From Saccharina japonica (taxonomy: Eukaryota > Sar > Phaeophyceae > Laminariales > Laminariaceae), in NCBI GenBank assembly GCA_008828725.1, contig MEHQ01003630.1, positions 273,368 through 337,367 on the forward strand: 64,000 bases of DNA, given 5' to 3'. Positions 25,023 through 37,400 of the stretch are shown piece by piece (position 1 is the stretch's first letter; each line of letters opens with the position of its first letter). The translations under genes and the position numbers were made by a program. The notes under the pieces are model-generated. The model worked only from the letters and a program-made list of their open reading frames with translations, made no database searches and had not been told where the DNA came from.

Positions 25023-25406
25023 GGTAGTCGCTCGCTTGAGCGCCTCAACCCCCGGCTAAAATCTATTGAGCCGAATCGTGCAAACCCTACCGTGGGGATC
25101 GTCTGACCCACCCCCCTACCGTAACGCCCTACCAGTAATATCGGATGTGTCTCTACTAGGAGTAGGAACGGTGCTCCGTCTCGAAAGTAAGATGACTAAG
25201 GCGAGCAATAAAATGAGTACGTCACCCACCCCCCCCCACCGGAGCTTCTTGAGCTGTACACCACCGCTCCGCTTTCATCGATCGAGCGTGAATGGAATAC
25301 AACCACCCTTAGCGCGACTCGCCGCGCCTGTCGTTCTACGGTGCATTATCAGGGACGGAGGAATGGCGAGCGATAAGTGTGTATAACAGCGGTAGTAAAC
25401 ACTTGC

Positions 25407-25478
25407 CTTGTCTCCCCAGCGTGCCGCGCTCGAACTGTAGAAGAAGCCGTCGAGTGCCGGGATGACGATGGTGGCCAC
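25407..25478 (-). CDS. Exon: hydrophobic segment, probable GC donor
   Basis: A strong acceptor (TTTTTGTTTTTGCAG) precedes [20 protein letters not shown] and four more residues. The exon ends AAG|GCAAGT, matching the GC-AG intron consensus; a GT four bases downstream is an alternative donor that would change the phase. Entry phase 0 matches the exon at 27987. It is the last exon I could place. Confidence 0.7.
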
Positions 25479-28400
25479 CTGCAAAAACAAAATCGACCGA
25501 AAGCGGGCTAATAGCATGATATTCTCTGCTTAGAGTTTGATTCGTGCTATTTGCCCTACAGGGGTGGCACCTTAGACTATACGTTCGGCTGAGGTTGTGT
25601 GTTTGAATTGATTCTAGTATAGGCGCTCTTTACACCTCACTGAAAAAACAAACGTTTTCAAGAAAAGTTAACAAGTAAAGTAATTAACGGTAGTCGAACG
25701 GTATTTGGTTGAGGAGTGTGTCTTAAGGTCAGAAACGCTTCTGGGCCGAAAAGTGCAGATGGCTCAATCGTATATAGCACGCGTCGTTTAGGAGTAGACA
25801 TTTGGAGTGGATGACAACTTCATGCTAGCATGGAATGTTGTTCCGGACAGCGCCAACGGTTGTTGTGTAACTTAGACTCCCTTAACCGTATGCCCATAAT
25901 TTTCTCTCGTTTTATACGCCCCTGCTGATTTGTTACCACGCTAACGGCTGGCTGCCGCCGCCGAGAGCTCGAGGCTTCAGGCGGTTATCCTTTGTATTTC
26001 TTGACTTATAGGACAGGAGTTCGGCGTTTCGACCAACACTTCTCATGTACATTGCGCCAATCCTAACCCCTTCATAACCGCATGCGCGTTGGTGGGGACA
26101 ACCCATATATGCGCGCAATGCCTTACACGGGGTGATGGCTTATTCGCTGAACTTCTAACACGAAATACCACATTATTGCACCCGAATGAGCAAGGATCAC
26201 GTCGAAGACTTTTGCAACCTTACGTAGCATTATATACTCTAGGCTAGGCCGAAACGGGATACGTACTACTACCACTACTGTAGGAACAGTTTCATGCCAA
26301 CAGATAGTTACTCACTCACTTGAGGAGTACACCAATAATCAGTCAGAACATATTATTGCCTCAGAAGGTAAAACCTAACTGCAACCCCTACCTACCGGGG
26401 GAGGAATGCCTCTTGAGGAGTATACTAATACTCAGTCAGAAAATACTATTGCCTCAGAAGGCAAAAACTAACTGCAACCCCTACCTACCGGGGGAGGAAT
26501 GCCTCTTGAGGAGTATACCAACAATCAGTCACATCATATTGCCTCAGAAGGCAAAAAAAACTAACTGCAACCCCTACCTACCGGGGGAAGAATGCCTCGT
26601 GAGGAGTATACCAATAATCAGTCAGATACATATTGCCTCAGGTGACAAAGGCAAGCTGCAAGCCCTTCCTACCGTGGCCTGAATATTACTATGAATCGCA
26701 GTAGGTAATGTTTTGCCAGTGGCGACTGGAGCTGCAGTAGTAGCGTGATGGCCTTGACACCCTGCATTGATGGTCAAGGAGAACCGAGGCTCGGCCAAGT
26801 GACGACCGTATTCCTTGGAACATTGCTGAGTATTTTAAGCTGTTGTCTTCAGTGTATGCAACGCCATGGGATTAGAAGCTAGTGTATACTCTGTGACAAC
26901 ATTATGTGTTTGCGTCCATTTTGGAGCGATGTACAATGGCACTCGCCCCAGTGGCGTAAACGCGGTATTGAAAATAAGGGAATCATACCCCCCCCCCACA
27001 CCTTTACCGTAACATCTCGGACAGATCATGCCGTAGACTATCTAGATCCTAAGCTAGCCGTTGCAATATGTTGTGTGCGGGATATGTGTATACACCAACC
27101 CAACGCAGCAAACAGGTTGTTGAGTTGTGCAGATGACCCGGCTCCTACCCAGCAACATGATCGAGATTATACACATCAGGAATACATCTCCCCTGAGCGA
27201 TGTAGACCAGGAAGTGGAATGTGATGACCTGTGCGAGGTGGAATAGGGTTTGTACCGGTGTTTATGCAACAGGCGGGATAGGCCGAGGTTGAGTCGGCCC
27301 TAGGCACACGAGAGATATTTTGACTTCGTGCAGATAGTTTTTTTTTGCGCAATGCTGGTTGGTAGGGTATACGTGTAGCACCCCTTTAAACAGAAACAGC
27401 AGACATTTCAGGTGTCCCTTCTATCGTAGCACGTGCCTGATGTTGGGAGGCCATACCCACGGGGCGAAACGCGATGCCCACGCCTGCGGTAAGATGCCAC
27501 ACGGTCTCCACACGTAGACTGTTGTTTATTTTGCGGATCTACACAGCAACTATTAAACATCCGACCTAGACGCTGGATCCACTCTGTATGTTTATCGGCG
27601 TATGCTAAGAGAACCTACTGCTACTGTTACTTCTGCGGTATTATATTGCATTCGGCTCTAGCCGGAATGTATTGTGTGCGATACGTCCACCCACCCGTCC
27701 ATCCATCCATCCATCCATCCATCTATCCATCCATCCATCCACCCGTCCATTCATCCCATCCACCCATCCACCCATCTGCCCATCCATCCATCCATCCATC
27801 CATCCATCCATCCATCCATCCATCCATCCATCCATCCATCCATCCATCCATCCATCCATCCATCCATCCATCCATCCACCCATCCATCCAACCATCCACC
27901 CATCCATGCTGTATCGACCTAAACAAAGTATACATCCCTATACTTCATTCCATTCCAATCCTTGGCATCATACCCCCCCCTCTCACCGCCATGGTCGTGG
28001 CGCTCAGCGCCGGGCTCCACCCCAGATTCGAAGTGGTCCCGACATCGCTCGTGCCCACGCCCCAGAAGAACATCGCGGGGGCTCCCAACAAGATGCTCAG
28101 CTTGCCCGTTCTGGTATATGTTCAAGGCCATTCGAGAGAACAAACAGACGAAAAATCGTAGCATGTATCGAACTAACCATGTCATCGCCGCCAAATAGAC
28201 ATATCCATTATTTTGTTTGTGGACAGATAGATAGACCCCTGAAGAGCGTATGACCGACACGATCTACTGTATACAGCTCTTCAGAGATTTGTGTGACACA
28301 GCTCTTGACCACCTGTCTGTCGGACGGAATCTGATAGATCGCGTTCATCGTTGCAAGCGCAGAGGGGGTAATGCAGACACGATACAGTGAGTAGCCCGAC

Positions 28401-31400
28401 TTAGGCGAGAGCACGCCAAGGGAGTACGTAGCACAGTCAAGTGTTTTTTTTTTTTTTCTTCATCCCATATATTTTCTTCGCCCTTACTATTATGTCTCCT
28501 TCTTTTTGTCGGAACTCAGATCCGGGGTCTCTACTGCAAGTAGGCATTTCTCCTCCCTCCCCCACTACGACGGTACTTGCCTTGCTTTTTTATCGCGAGA
28601 AGGTTTCAGCACTTCCTTCCCTCGTCGACTCTCGTCGAATTGAGCCCAAATCGGCTGGACCCTTTTGCGCTACAGTTTCGTTTTGATCATCGTCGATAAG
28701 AGAAAAGGGTAGATAAGCGAGGTGGCTTCGTCGTCGTACCATACCTATCTTACCGCAAGCCCCCCCCACGGTATGCTACAGAGCTATATTCACGTAAACA
28801 AAGCAGGGCGGCAGACATACGTGCATAAACAGAGTCAGAGATACAGAAAAATAGACAAAGATACGGAAGTGAATACCTTGAGAGACACCATCCAGCGCGA
28901 GATGCAGGACCGGCAGAAAGCCAGAGGGACAGTACATTCAGATGGGCAACGATCAGGTGGATATACAACGAGGAATACTGTCATAGAGGCAAGTAATACA
29001 CAGAGAGAAGAACAAGCAGAGAGGTGGCGCGTATAGACGGGAGATGTTGTGCAGGCAGAGCCACAGGTCGACATAGAAGGCAGAGAGACGCGCGTAAACA
29101 CTTACACCTGGAAGTCTCAGAGCGCGCGTTGGAGCAGTCCAGATACCGCGCAGAAGATCTGAGCCGTCCTACGCGGGGGTAAGCGTTCCACCTTTGAGCC
29201 CCAACCATGCGTCACCGACGGAACGCCTCCGCTAAAGAGAGGGATACATGCTACGGTGGATGCATGCTACGGCGGTAGAGGTGCACCTGTATACAGACCA
29301 TTTTCTGAGGGTTCCCACTTGAGGAGCTCTATACCTCACTAAAAAACATGTTTTGGAGGAAAACATTTAAGACCGATATTTTACTAAAATTACGGGGGGC
29401 CATAGTAAACACTAGTAAATAGGACCTACGGTAAACAGAAAAAAAATGTAAATTTACCAATTTTCACTAAATAGGACCTACGGTAAACATAAAAAAATGT
29501 AAATTTACCAATTCTCACTATTACGGAGGACCATAGTAAATAGGACCAATTTTTGTTAGTAAAAATAGATAAATATATAGGTTTTAGTGTGTGCCGCAGG
29601 TCCTATTTACTATGGTCCTTGCCCGTAATAACACTAGTTGGTCTTAATTTACTATGGCCTTCCGTGGTAGATGAACAACTCCACGGCCGAACTACACGAC
29701 GATCAAAACTACAGCAACGTAATACTGAAAGTCCGGCGATTTTGGGTCAAGGAGGCCAATCATAAAAAAAAAAAAAAAATGGTTCGGTCTAACACAATGT
29801 GCACTGTTAGCTTATTCATTCCTATTGCAGAGGCGCACAACGTTTGTTTCTGAGGTTTCCTCCGCGATTAGCTCAATATGCGAATAGTGTTAGGTCACCA
29901 AAAAACAAGCTGTTTTTGGTAAAAAAAAAAAAAAAGTGCCTCCCGACAAAACAACCCCAAGGCCCCAGGTATACAAAACATAATATTGCCAACAAACTAA
30001 AAAGATGGTATGTATAACGATGATTTTGGGTTAACGGCGACTCTTGTCATTCAGAAACCGTTTCAACCAAAAACCGGTACACCTCTATCGTGAGCACGCC
30101 TCAGCAGGTCGATACAATTTTCCCCTCCTTCGCTAAATTAAGTAGGCCACACTACGTAGCCCAAGTAGGTAATTATTTCATTTCATCGACCCCCATCCTA
30201 CGAATACTATATTGTTTCTGGTACGAAAACACCACAATCAACTTACTCCCTATCGAGCACGGCATAGCTCCAGTTACAATGCTCATATCTGCTCCCGACC
30301 AACGTATAGCTTCTTCACGGTATGATCTATATGTACCTAAGGAGCCGATGTATACGTCAGCTGGCACGTTCTACCTTACGGTAGGGGATGAACCATGCCT
30401 CAGATTTTTCTGGCCTTCCTTCACTTGAGAGTAAACGCTATAATACAAAAAGAAAGTAAACCTAATCATTTTGAGGAGGAAACGTGAAAGTGAAACCGGA
30501 TGGTCTCCGTCACCCTAAGGTATACAACGAACGGTGTTCCAACGGGAAGGCATGCGCCTGATAAGGCCTATGACCTACAAGGCACACGCCTTTTTGGGCG
30601 GTTCTTCATATGAGGAGTATATTTTAATAGTCAGTCATGTTGTGAGGAGCTCAGAAAGTACGGCACCCCCACTAAAAGGCATCGTCATTTAAAAAAAATA
30701 TATATAATGGAAGTATATTGTAGTTGGCTAAACGTTTCAGGAGCGCCGTCGGCCAATAATCTGAAAAAAGGTATCCATCATTCCTCGCCAATAGCATGTT
30801 TTGCCACCGAACGCGCTATGTGAACCCGTATCACATAGTGCGCCTTGTAGGTCGCGAGACGGATAATTATACTGCCTCACCTGGCAGCGACCACCGCACG
30901 CTTAGAGGAGGCGCTAGTAGTCGAAGGCGTCGATGTGGCCAGCTTCAAGAACGGGGCGATCGCACACAGGATGTACAGGAGAATAAGCTGGTTCCCGACC
31001 GCGATTTGCGGGAGGAGGAGCTGGAAAATCTGCTCGGGGCGGGCAGAGGTGTGACAAGGAGGAGCGCGGCGGTAATTGAGTTTCGCGCGGCGCAAGCATT
31101 TCACGACAAATGATGCGGTAGGCAGCGGTATTTCAGACTTTTGGTTTTCATCTAATTAGAGCGACTTTGCGGAGTGCCTTACCCCTGACTATTTGCAGTC
31201 TTGAGCATTCTGTTTTTTATTGGATTCGCGACATGCACTGCAATTGGTCAGTACGCTGCGCCGACAACATATAGGGCCAAGGCGAACGCTCGAGTGGGGT
31301 ACAGAGAGACCAAAACGCGGCAATGGAAACGGAGGTAGCCCCCCCCCCCCGCCTGTTTCATATCGACTACGACGTGCATCGGACATTTGATGACCCCCCC

Positions 31401-34400
31401 CCTCGATTAAATCAATTCGTTGGAGGCTGTCGTCCATATGCAAGTCCGCCTTACAGGTGGTTCTTCGCAGGATGCAGCTCACCCTCCACGCGACTCGCCC
31501 AATACCTCACGTTTCGCTTCGCGCTTGGTGCAAGCAATGTCTTCCTGGTTGGCGAAAACCCAACGAGCTCCGTCCCGGCATTGTAGGGATTCGAGGATCT
31601 ATGGCCATACGACTAAGACCGCGCACGACCCCCCTACCGTACGTAGCACCAGTTCCAAAAATATACAACAATGCCTTATAGGGGGTGGTGTCTTAGACGC
31701 GTGCTGCACTAGAGGTAGGTCTTTTGGGCGGAAACGTTTCCTGAATGATCGGGCTCCTTCAACCCAAATTCGTCGGACTTTCATTATTTTGTTGCGATAT
31801 ATTTCACGAGAGACTGAGGTCATGAACTTGTTCATTTGTTAGCGCTTTTAATTTTTGTCAAAATCCTATTTTTCGGCGACGTATGGAGGTCGTTAAGTGA
31901 GAAGCTCAGCAAACACAGAGGGCACGTCTATCGTAGCATGCGCGTCCTTAATATTGTCTGACCTCCTCGCATGAGGAGCTCAATATGTCATACCATGCAC
32001 CCGACACCTGTTCGAACACGCTTGTTCGCGCCCTGGGCTCGACCAATTTGTCGGTGCACTACTACGAGACGTAAACAAAATATTCTACAAAAATGATCAT
32101 ATCACCGGAGGAGGTCAACCGTTCAGAAACACATATTTCGACGCGCGTCCGACGAGGAACGAAAGAAAGGGCTACGTAAAGTATTATCTGGGCTGAACGT
32201 AAAGGCGCCAATCGCAGCAGGGAGGAGGAGGAGGAGGAGAGAAGAGCCTGCTGCATATATGTGATCCTGGGTCGGAAGAGGAAGAGGCTCAGAACGTGTT
32301 GGCGACGAGTGCTACGGCAGAGGTAGCACTTTTTGGATGGATCGTTTTCTGGTAAATCGGGCTCCTTAATCCAAATTCGTCGGACTTTCAGTTTTGTGAC
32401 GAATAATGTTTCAGAGGATACTTCGGTCATGAGATTTCGCATCCGGCAGCCCTTTTATTTTCCTCCAAATTTATTTTTTGGGTGAGGTATGACGCTCCTT
32501 TAGTTGAGGAGCTTAGAAAAAACATGGTGCACCTCTATCGTAGAATGCGCCTTGTAGGGGTGCTGGCTTAAGTCTTAATGAGGTTCCCCTCGCGCGTGAG
32601 GAGCTGAAAATCGCACCCGAAGCACGAACTTCGAATATAATTGCTTCCCGCCGGCCGATCAAGATTTCTAGGCTACAGCAAGCAGTAGCCCTAAAACAAA
32701 AAAAAAATGAATGGAAAAGGATCGTGCTTAACCGGTAGTTTATCCAATCTTGAGGATACGTGAACTGGTCAGAACATATAAAATAAAACAAAGTGCCACC
32801 CATGTACCGTGGGATGAGCCGGGGAGCGCTCCACAGTTCCCGCCTAAAACAGATTTTGTGGAGAAAAATATGGACGCTAAATTATTCCCGACCTATAGCA
32901 GGTGCTGCTGTTATTCTTGGAGTTGCACATGTCACGGAAGGGGTTGCAACTTATTTGTCTTTGTTGTCTGAGGCTCATCTCTCGTGACGAGCTCTACGAC
33001 CTTTCCCCCAGGAACTGGTTTTGATAAAAGCTAGAGGCTTGGTTGACCTCGGCATACAGTATATAGGGTATTGGTCGAATTATAATACTTGTCAAGCATA
33101 AATATGGGACTAACGATAAGGCGTGTACCGTTTAAGGCATATCGATCATTGGGCAGTTCCTCAGTTGAGTATACTAATAGTCAGTAGTAGTCAGTAATAG
33201 TCGGTAATAAGTGAATAATAGTCAGAATTAGTCAGTAATACAAGGCAGGCCTTGCGAGGCAGTTTCTTGGTTGAAGAGTATACCAAAATATCAGTCACAG
33301 AGTTTTGGTCAAACTACCTGTGCCACCCCGATCGTAGGACGCACCTAACCGTTACATAATACCGTTACATAACACCCAGTATTAGTCAGTAATAGTCGGT
33401 AATAAGTGAATACTAGTCAGTATTAGTCAGTAATACAAGGCATACCTTGCGGGGCAGTTTTCTTGGTTGTAGAGTATACTAATAGTCAGTCACTGAGTGT
33501 TGGCCGAACTGTCTGTGCCGCTCCGATCGTAGCACGCACGTAACCGTTACATAATACCGTTACAGAATACCGTCACATCCGACCGTTACACCCCACCGTA
33601 ATGAATAATACCGTTACACCCTACCGTTACATTTTACCGTCACATCACCGGTATGCTATTGTTATCCTTGGCCATCCGCCAATGTTGAAGCACGAGCTTC
33701 AACTTTGATCGTTCAGAAGCCTTCCCGGAAACAAGAAGAATACCGAAGGAACAAAACTAAAAATGGTACGTACTCCCTTCCCTACCTACTTCCGACTTGA
33801 GCTTTACCTATTTGCTGCCATTATTCCTTCCTTCCTTCCCATCACCCTATCCGCTACACATCCTGTTTTGATAAGACGCTTATGACAGGAATTTCACGCA
33901 TCTCCGCGAACACCAATAATCTCGCAGGAGTCAATACAACGTGAACAGTACGCCGGTCCAGTAATTATTTAGCGAATGCATTGCTACACGAAAGCCCGAC
34001 TGGGATACACTCGAAGCCCGTGAAACCCATGGCGCAGTTCTATGCACGTTTTATTGCCGAATGCACCATTCCCCCTGCTTCCCACGCAAACTTAATTAAA
34101 CTATATATTCATAGGTTGGGGTGGCGTCGGTTGGCGACGACGCCGTAAAACACGCCTCTCACTGCGTGCGCTAGACAACCAGGGTACCGTTTTTGTTTTT
34201 TTACCTGGGCGGTTACCAAAGCTGGCGGTTGAGTGAGGTGGAGAACCTTTGTTCCGCACAAGGGGAATGGCCGTATCACGTAGTGTGTTTATGGTAAGGC
34301 ACCCTCGAGGCAGTTACACAGTGCTCCCATCGCTGTATATGGTAAGGCTCCCACGAGGCAGTTACATAGTGCTCCCATTGCTGTCTCTGGAAGTGACCAC

Positions 34401-37400
34401 ACCAGACATTAAATTAACTCATCGAAGCTGTAATCCGTATGGAAGTCCGCCTCACAAGCGGTTAGTAGGATGCAGCTCACCCTTCATGCGACTCGCCCAA
34501 CACCTCACGGCGCTTCGCGCTTGATGCTAGCAATGTCTGCCTGGTCAGTAGAAACCCGACGTGCTCCGTCCCGGCATTGTAGGGATGCGAGGGTCTATGG
34601 TCATACGACTACGGCCATGCATGAAAATGAAGTAAACCCCCCACGCAAACATTTCTGAGAGGATCGTTACTATTGGAGACTTTTTTTGTGTTTCCAAATT
34701 GTTCAAATTTTCTCGAGTGGTGCGTTTGTACCAGGTAACCAGATACGAAGGCGTCCTGTCTCAGTGATGTGAATTTTAACAGAAGGAGGAAAATTTACGG
34801 AACGCTTAGCAATATCCCAGTATATTTGGAAGAGTGCACGATGGAATAAAATATGTATGCCACAAAACAATTGCACGAAACAAATAACAGTAAAAAGTGG
34901 ACACATTGCAACTTCAGGCTAAAGGGTCATTCGACAATAACGGCCCTAAACGCGCGACAACCCCCGACGAAACTCCTGTGTTGGGTAAAGGGTCAAGATT
35001 CCCCGGCCACTTGTACGTCAATCGGCATTGGATTGAAGACGGGAAAACCTGGCGATTAAGAGAGACCACTACAGCTCAACAGCCGTGCAAGAGAGTGGCG
35101 GACGACACTACAGCATGGCGCGCCTGACGTTTCAAGCAAGGAGTCGTAAGGCGCGGGCACAAGTATGGCCCCACCCGAACTGCTGGGTGCTCGCGTGGCG
35201 CTCGTAGGCGGCTGGTATGCACTTCGTACAGCTCCAACATTTCCACTGGCTTTTGGTCGCTTCACTGGCGCGTGCTGCGATAGATGTAGCATTTGTTGGC
35301 TGAATCACTTTCTGACTGATCGCGCTCGTGATAGATGTAGCGTTTGTTGGCCGGAACATTTTTCCGACTGATCGCGCCCGTTAGTAACCCAAACTCGTCG
35401 CCGGTCTTTCATGCTTGTGTTGCAATATTTTTCATTTCATACTTATTAGGTGTCCTGTACTGTATAGTATATAGCCGTTTTATTTTTCTTCAAAACCGGT
35501 CTTTGGGTAAGGTATAGAGCTCCTATACTATAATCAAGTGACTGACCACCCCTTAGGAAATGTCCTGTATGCAGGTGTGGCTACTAAAATATATTATGAA
35601 GGTTGAATAGGGTTGTATTCAGCGTACATACAGGTAGTGAGTTTCTCATGTTGTTGTCAAAAACGCCTCCAGCCAAACTATCTAAACTCTTTTTGTGCTG
35701 CACTGCTGTACATATCATACATGGCCACACATTGAGTTATTATCCCGAGTGTTTTGTACCCGCAACGGCCCCAAATAATGTGAAATCACGAATCGAGATT
35801 GAATATTCACAAACGAATATGATTAGCTAAATAGCCTGCTGCATACTACCCCGAAGCTGGCACCTGGGCGCAGGTACCTGCCCTGAGTGAGTTATATCCA
35901 AGGTAGAGTTCCCGTTTCTCGGGAAACGGGACATCTTACTTGCCTTTAGACGCATGCTCCGATAGAGGCGATCTATTTTGTTTCTCAGCTCCTCACTTGA
36001 GGAGCTCCACAGGTCACGGAGACAAAGATTGTGGAGGAAACTGAAAGTGATACCTGGTGAAAAATCGGATGCATGAAGTATATATACTATAAAACATAAT
36101 GCGACACAAGAGTGAAAGTCCGAGGATTTCTGGTTAAGAAACAACACTATTCAAAAACCATTTTAGCCGAAAAACGATACCTCCATCGTAGCACGCGTCT
36201 TTACGAATAGTGTACCCCACGTCTTAATAGGAGCCTCCTTGTTTGGAGACACAATATGTCCCATTTTTCGGCGTATCTATTAGGCTAAGGCCGAAAACGG
36301 GCCAACTCCGAATTTCTTAAAAGCGCTGCCACGCACTGGAATTTCTTAAAAGCGCTGCCACGCACTGGAATTTCTTAAAAGCGCTGCCACGCACTGGAAT
36401 TTCTTAAAAGCGCTGCCACGCACTGAACTGTGTCGGGCAAACAGATCGAATGCAAAAGGCGATCATATCATACGGGTACATGTACTGAATGTAAGAAGTC
36501 GAGCATATGAGTACCTGTGTACCTCGTGGTTGACATATATGTGTTTATGCACGAGCATTCAAACACACCAGCCGTCTACATTGTACGTGGTACGTGACAA
36601 CAAGTAGATATTGCAGAGTGACCATTAATGAATTTAGCGAAGTAGGGAAAACAATAGCCTATATGCCGTTCGGCACTCACGACAACAAGTTTCCCGGGGA
36701 TGAAGGACTCGATCTTGGCGTCGATGGATGACAGCTTGCTCCGGGCGTCCACGTCGTTCTGCTCCACGCGCCGACGCCGCCAATTTATCCAGAGAGAGAG
36801 AGAGAGAGGGGCGAGGTGATAAGGTTTGATTGACTTTGCGCGCAGTGGCAACTTAATTTGTTTTTCGCTTTGAGCCGTCAAAATTGGGGGCGCACAGGGG
36901 GCGACGGCACAGAGATGGACGTCCACCCCATGAGGTGGGGCCGATTATCACTTGTAGAGTGATTGGCAGCGCACAATCGTTGGCGACTTTTCCTATCGGT
37001 ATATAGGTGGGGAAGGTAAGTATTGAGGATTCTCGTGAGCGGTTGACACTCTTATGATTTTATTTGTACCGTCCATAACGACACAAACACGAAATCGTTT
37101 TCTCCAGAAAACAATGGAGCGTCTTTCTAACGCCGCATAAACAAAACGTAGCAACACACTCATTTCAATTAAACCCCCAACTTCTACGCAAAGGACCAAA
37201 AAGAAAATGTCTCAAAGTTTCCTGCTGTTTTCCCCCGGGTTTCTTCATAGTTCGGGGAAATGCTATTTTTATGAGTGATCAACGCTGAGGGTCACGCTAC
37301 ACATATGTCTGGAATGAAACACGACACAAATAGTTCGACTGGTATTCGAAGGTAGCTACTGTACGTTGCCGTACACACAACAGCAGCGAAGAGGTAGCCT

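Noticed and set aside
27641..28253. His/Pro/Ser- and Trp/Met/Asp/Gly-rich frames
   Set aside because: Products of the CCAT microsatellite; the real exon here is on the minus strand at 27987-28110 in another frame.
36310..36425. Short perfect repeats resembling a CRISPR array
   Set aside because: Units are contiguous with no spacers, in a eukaryotic intron.
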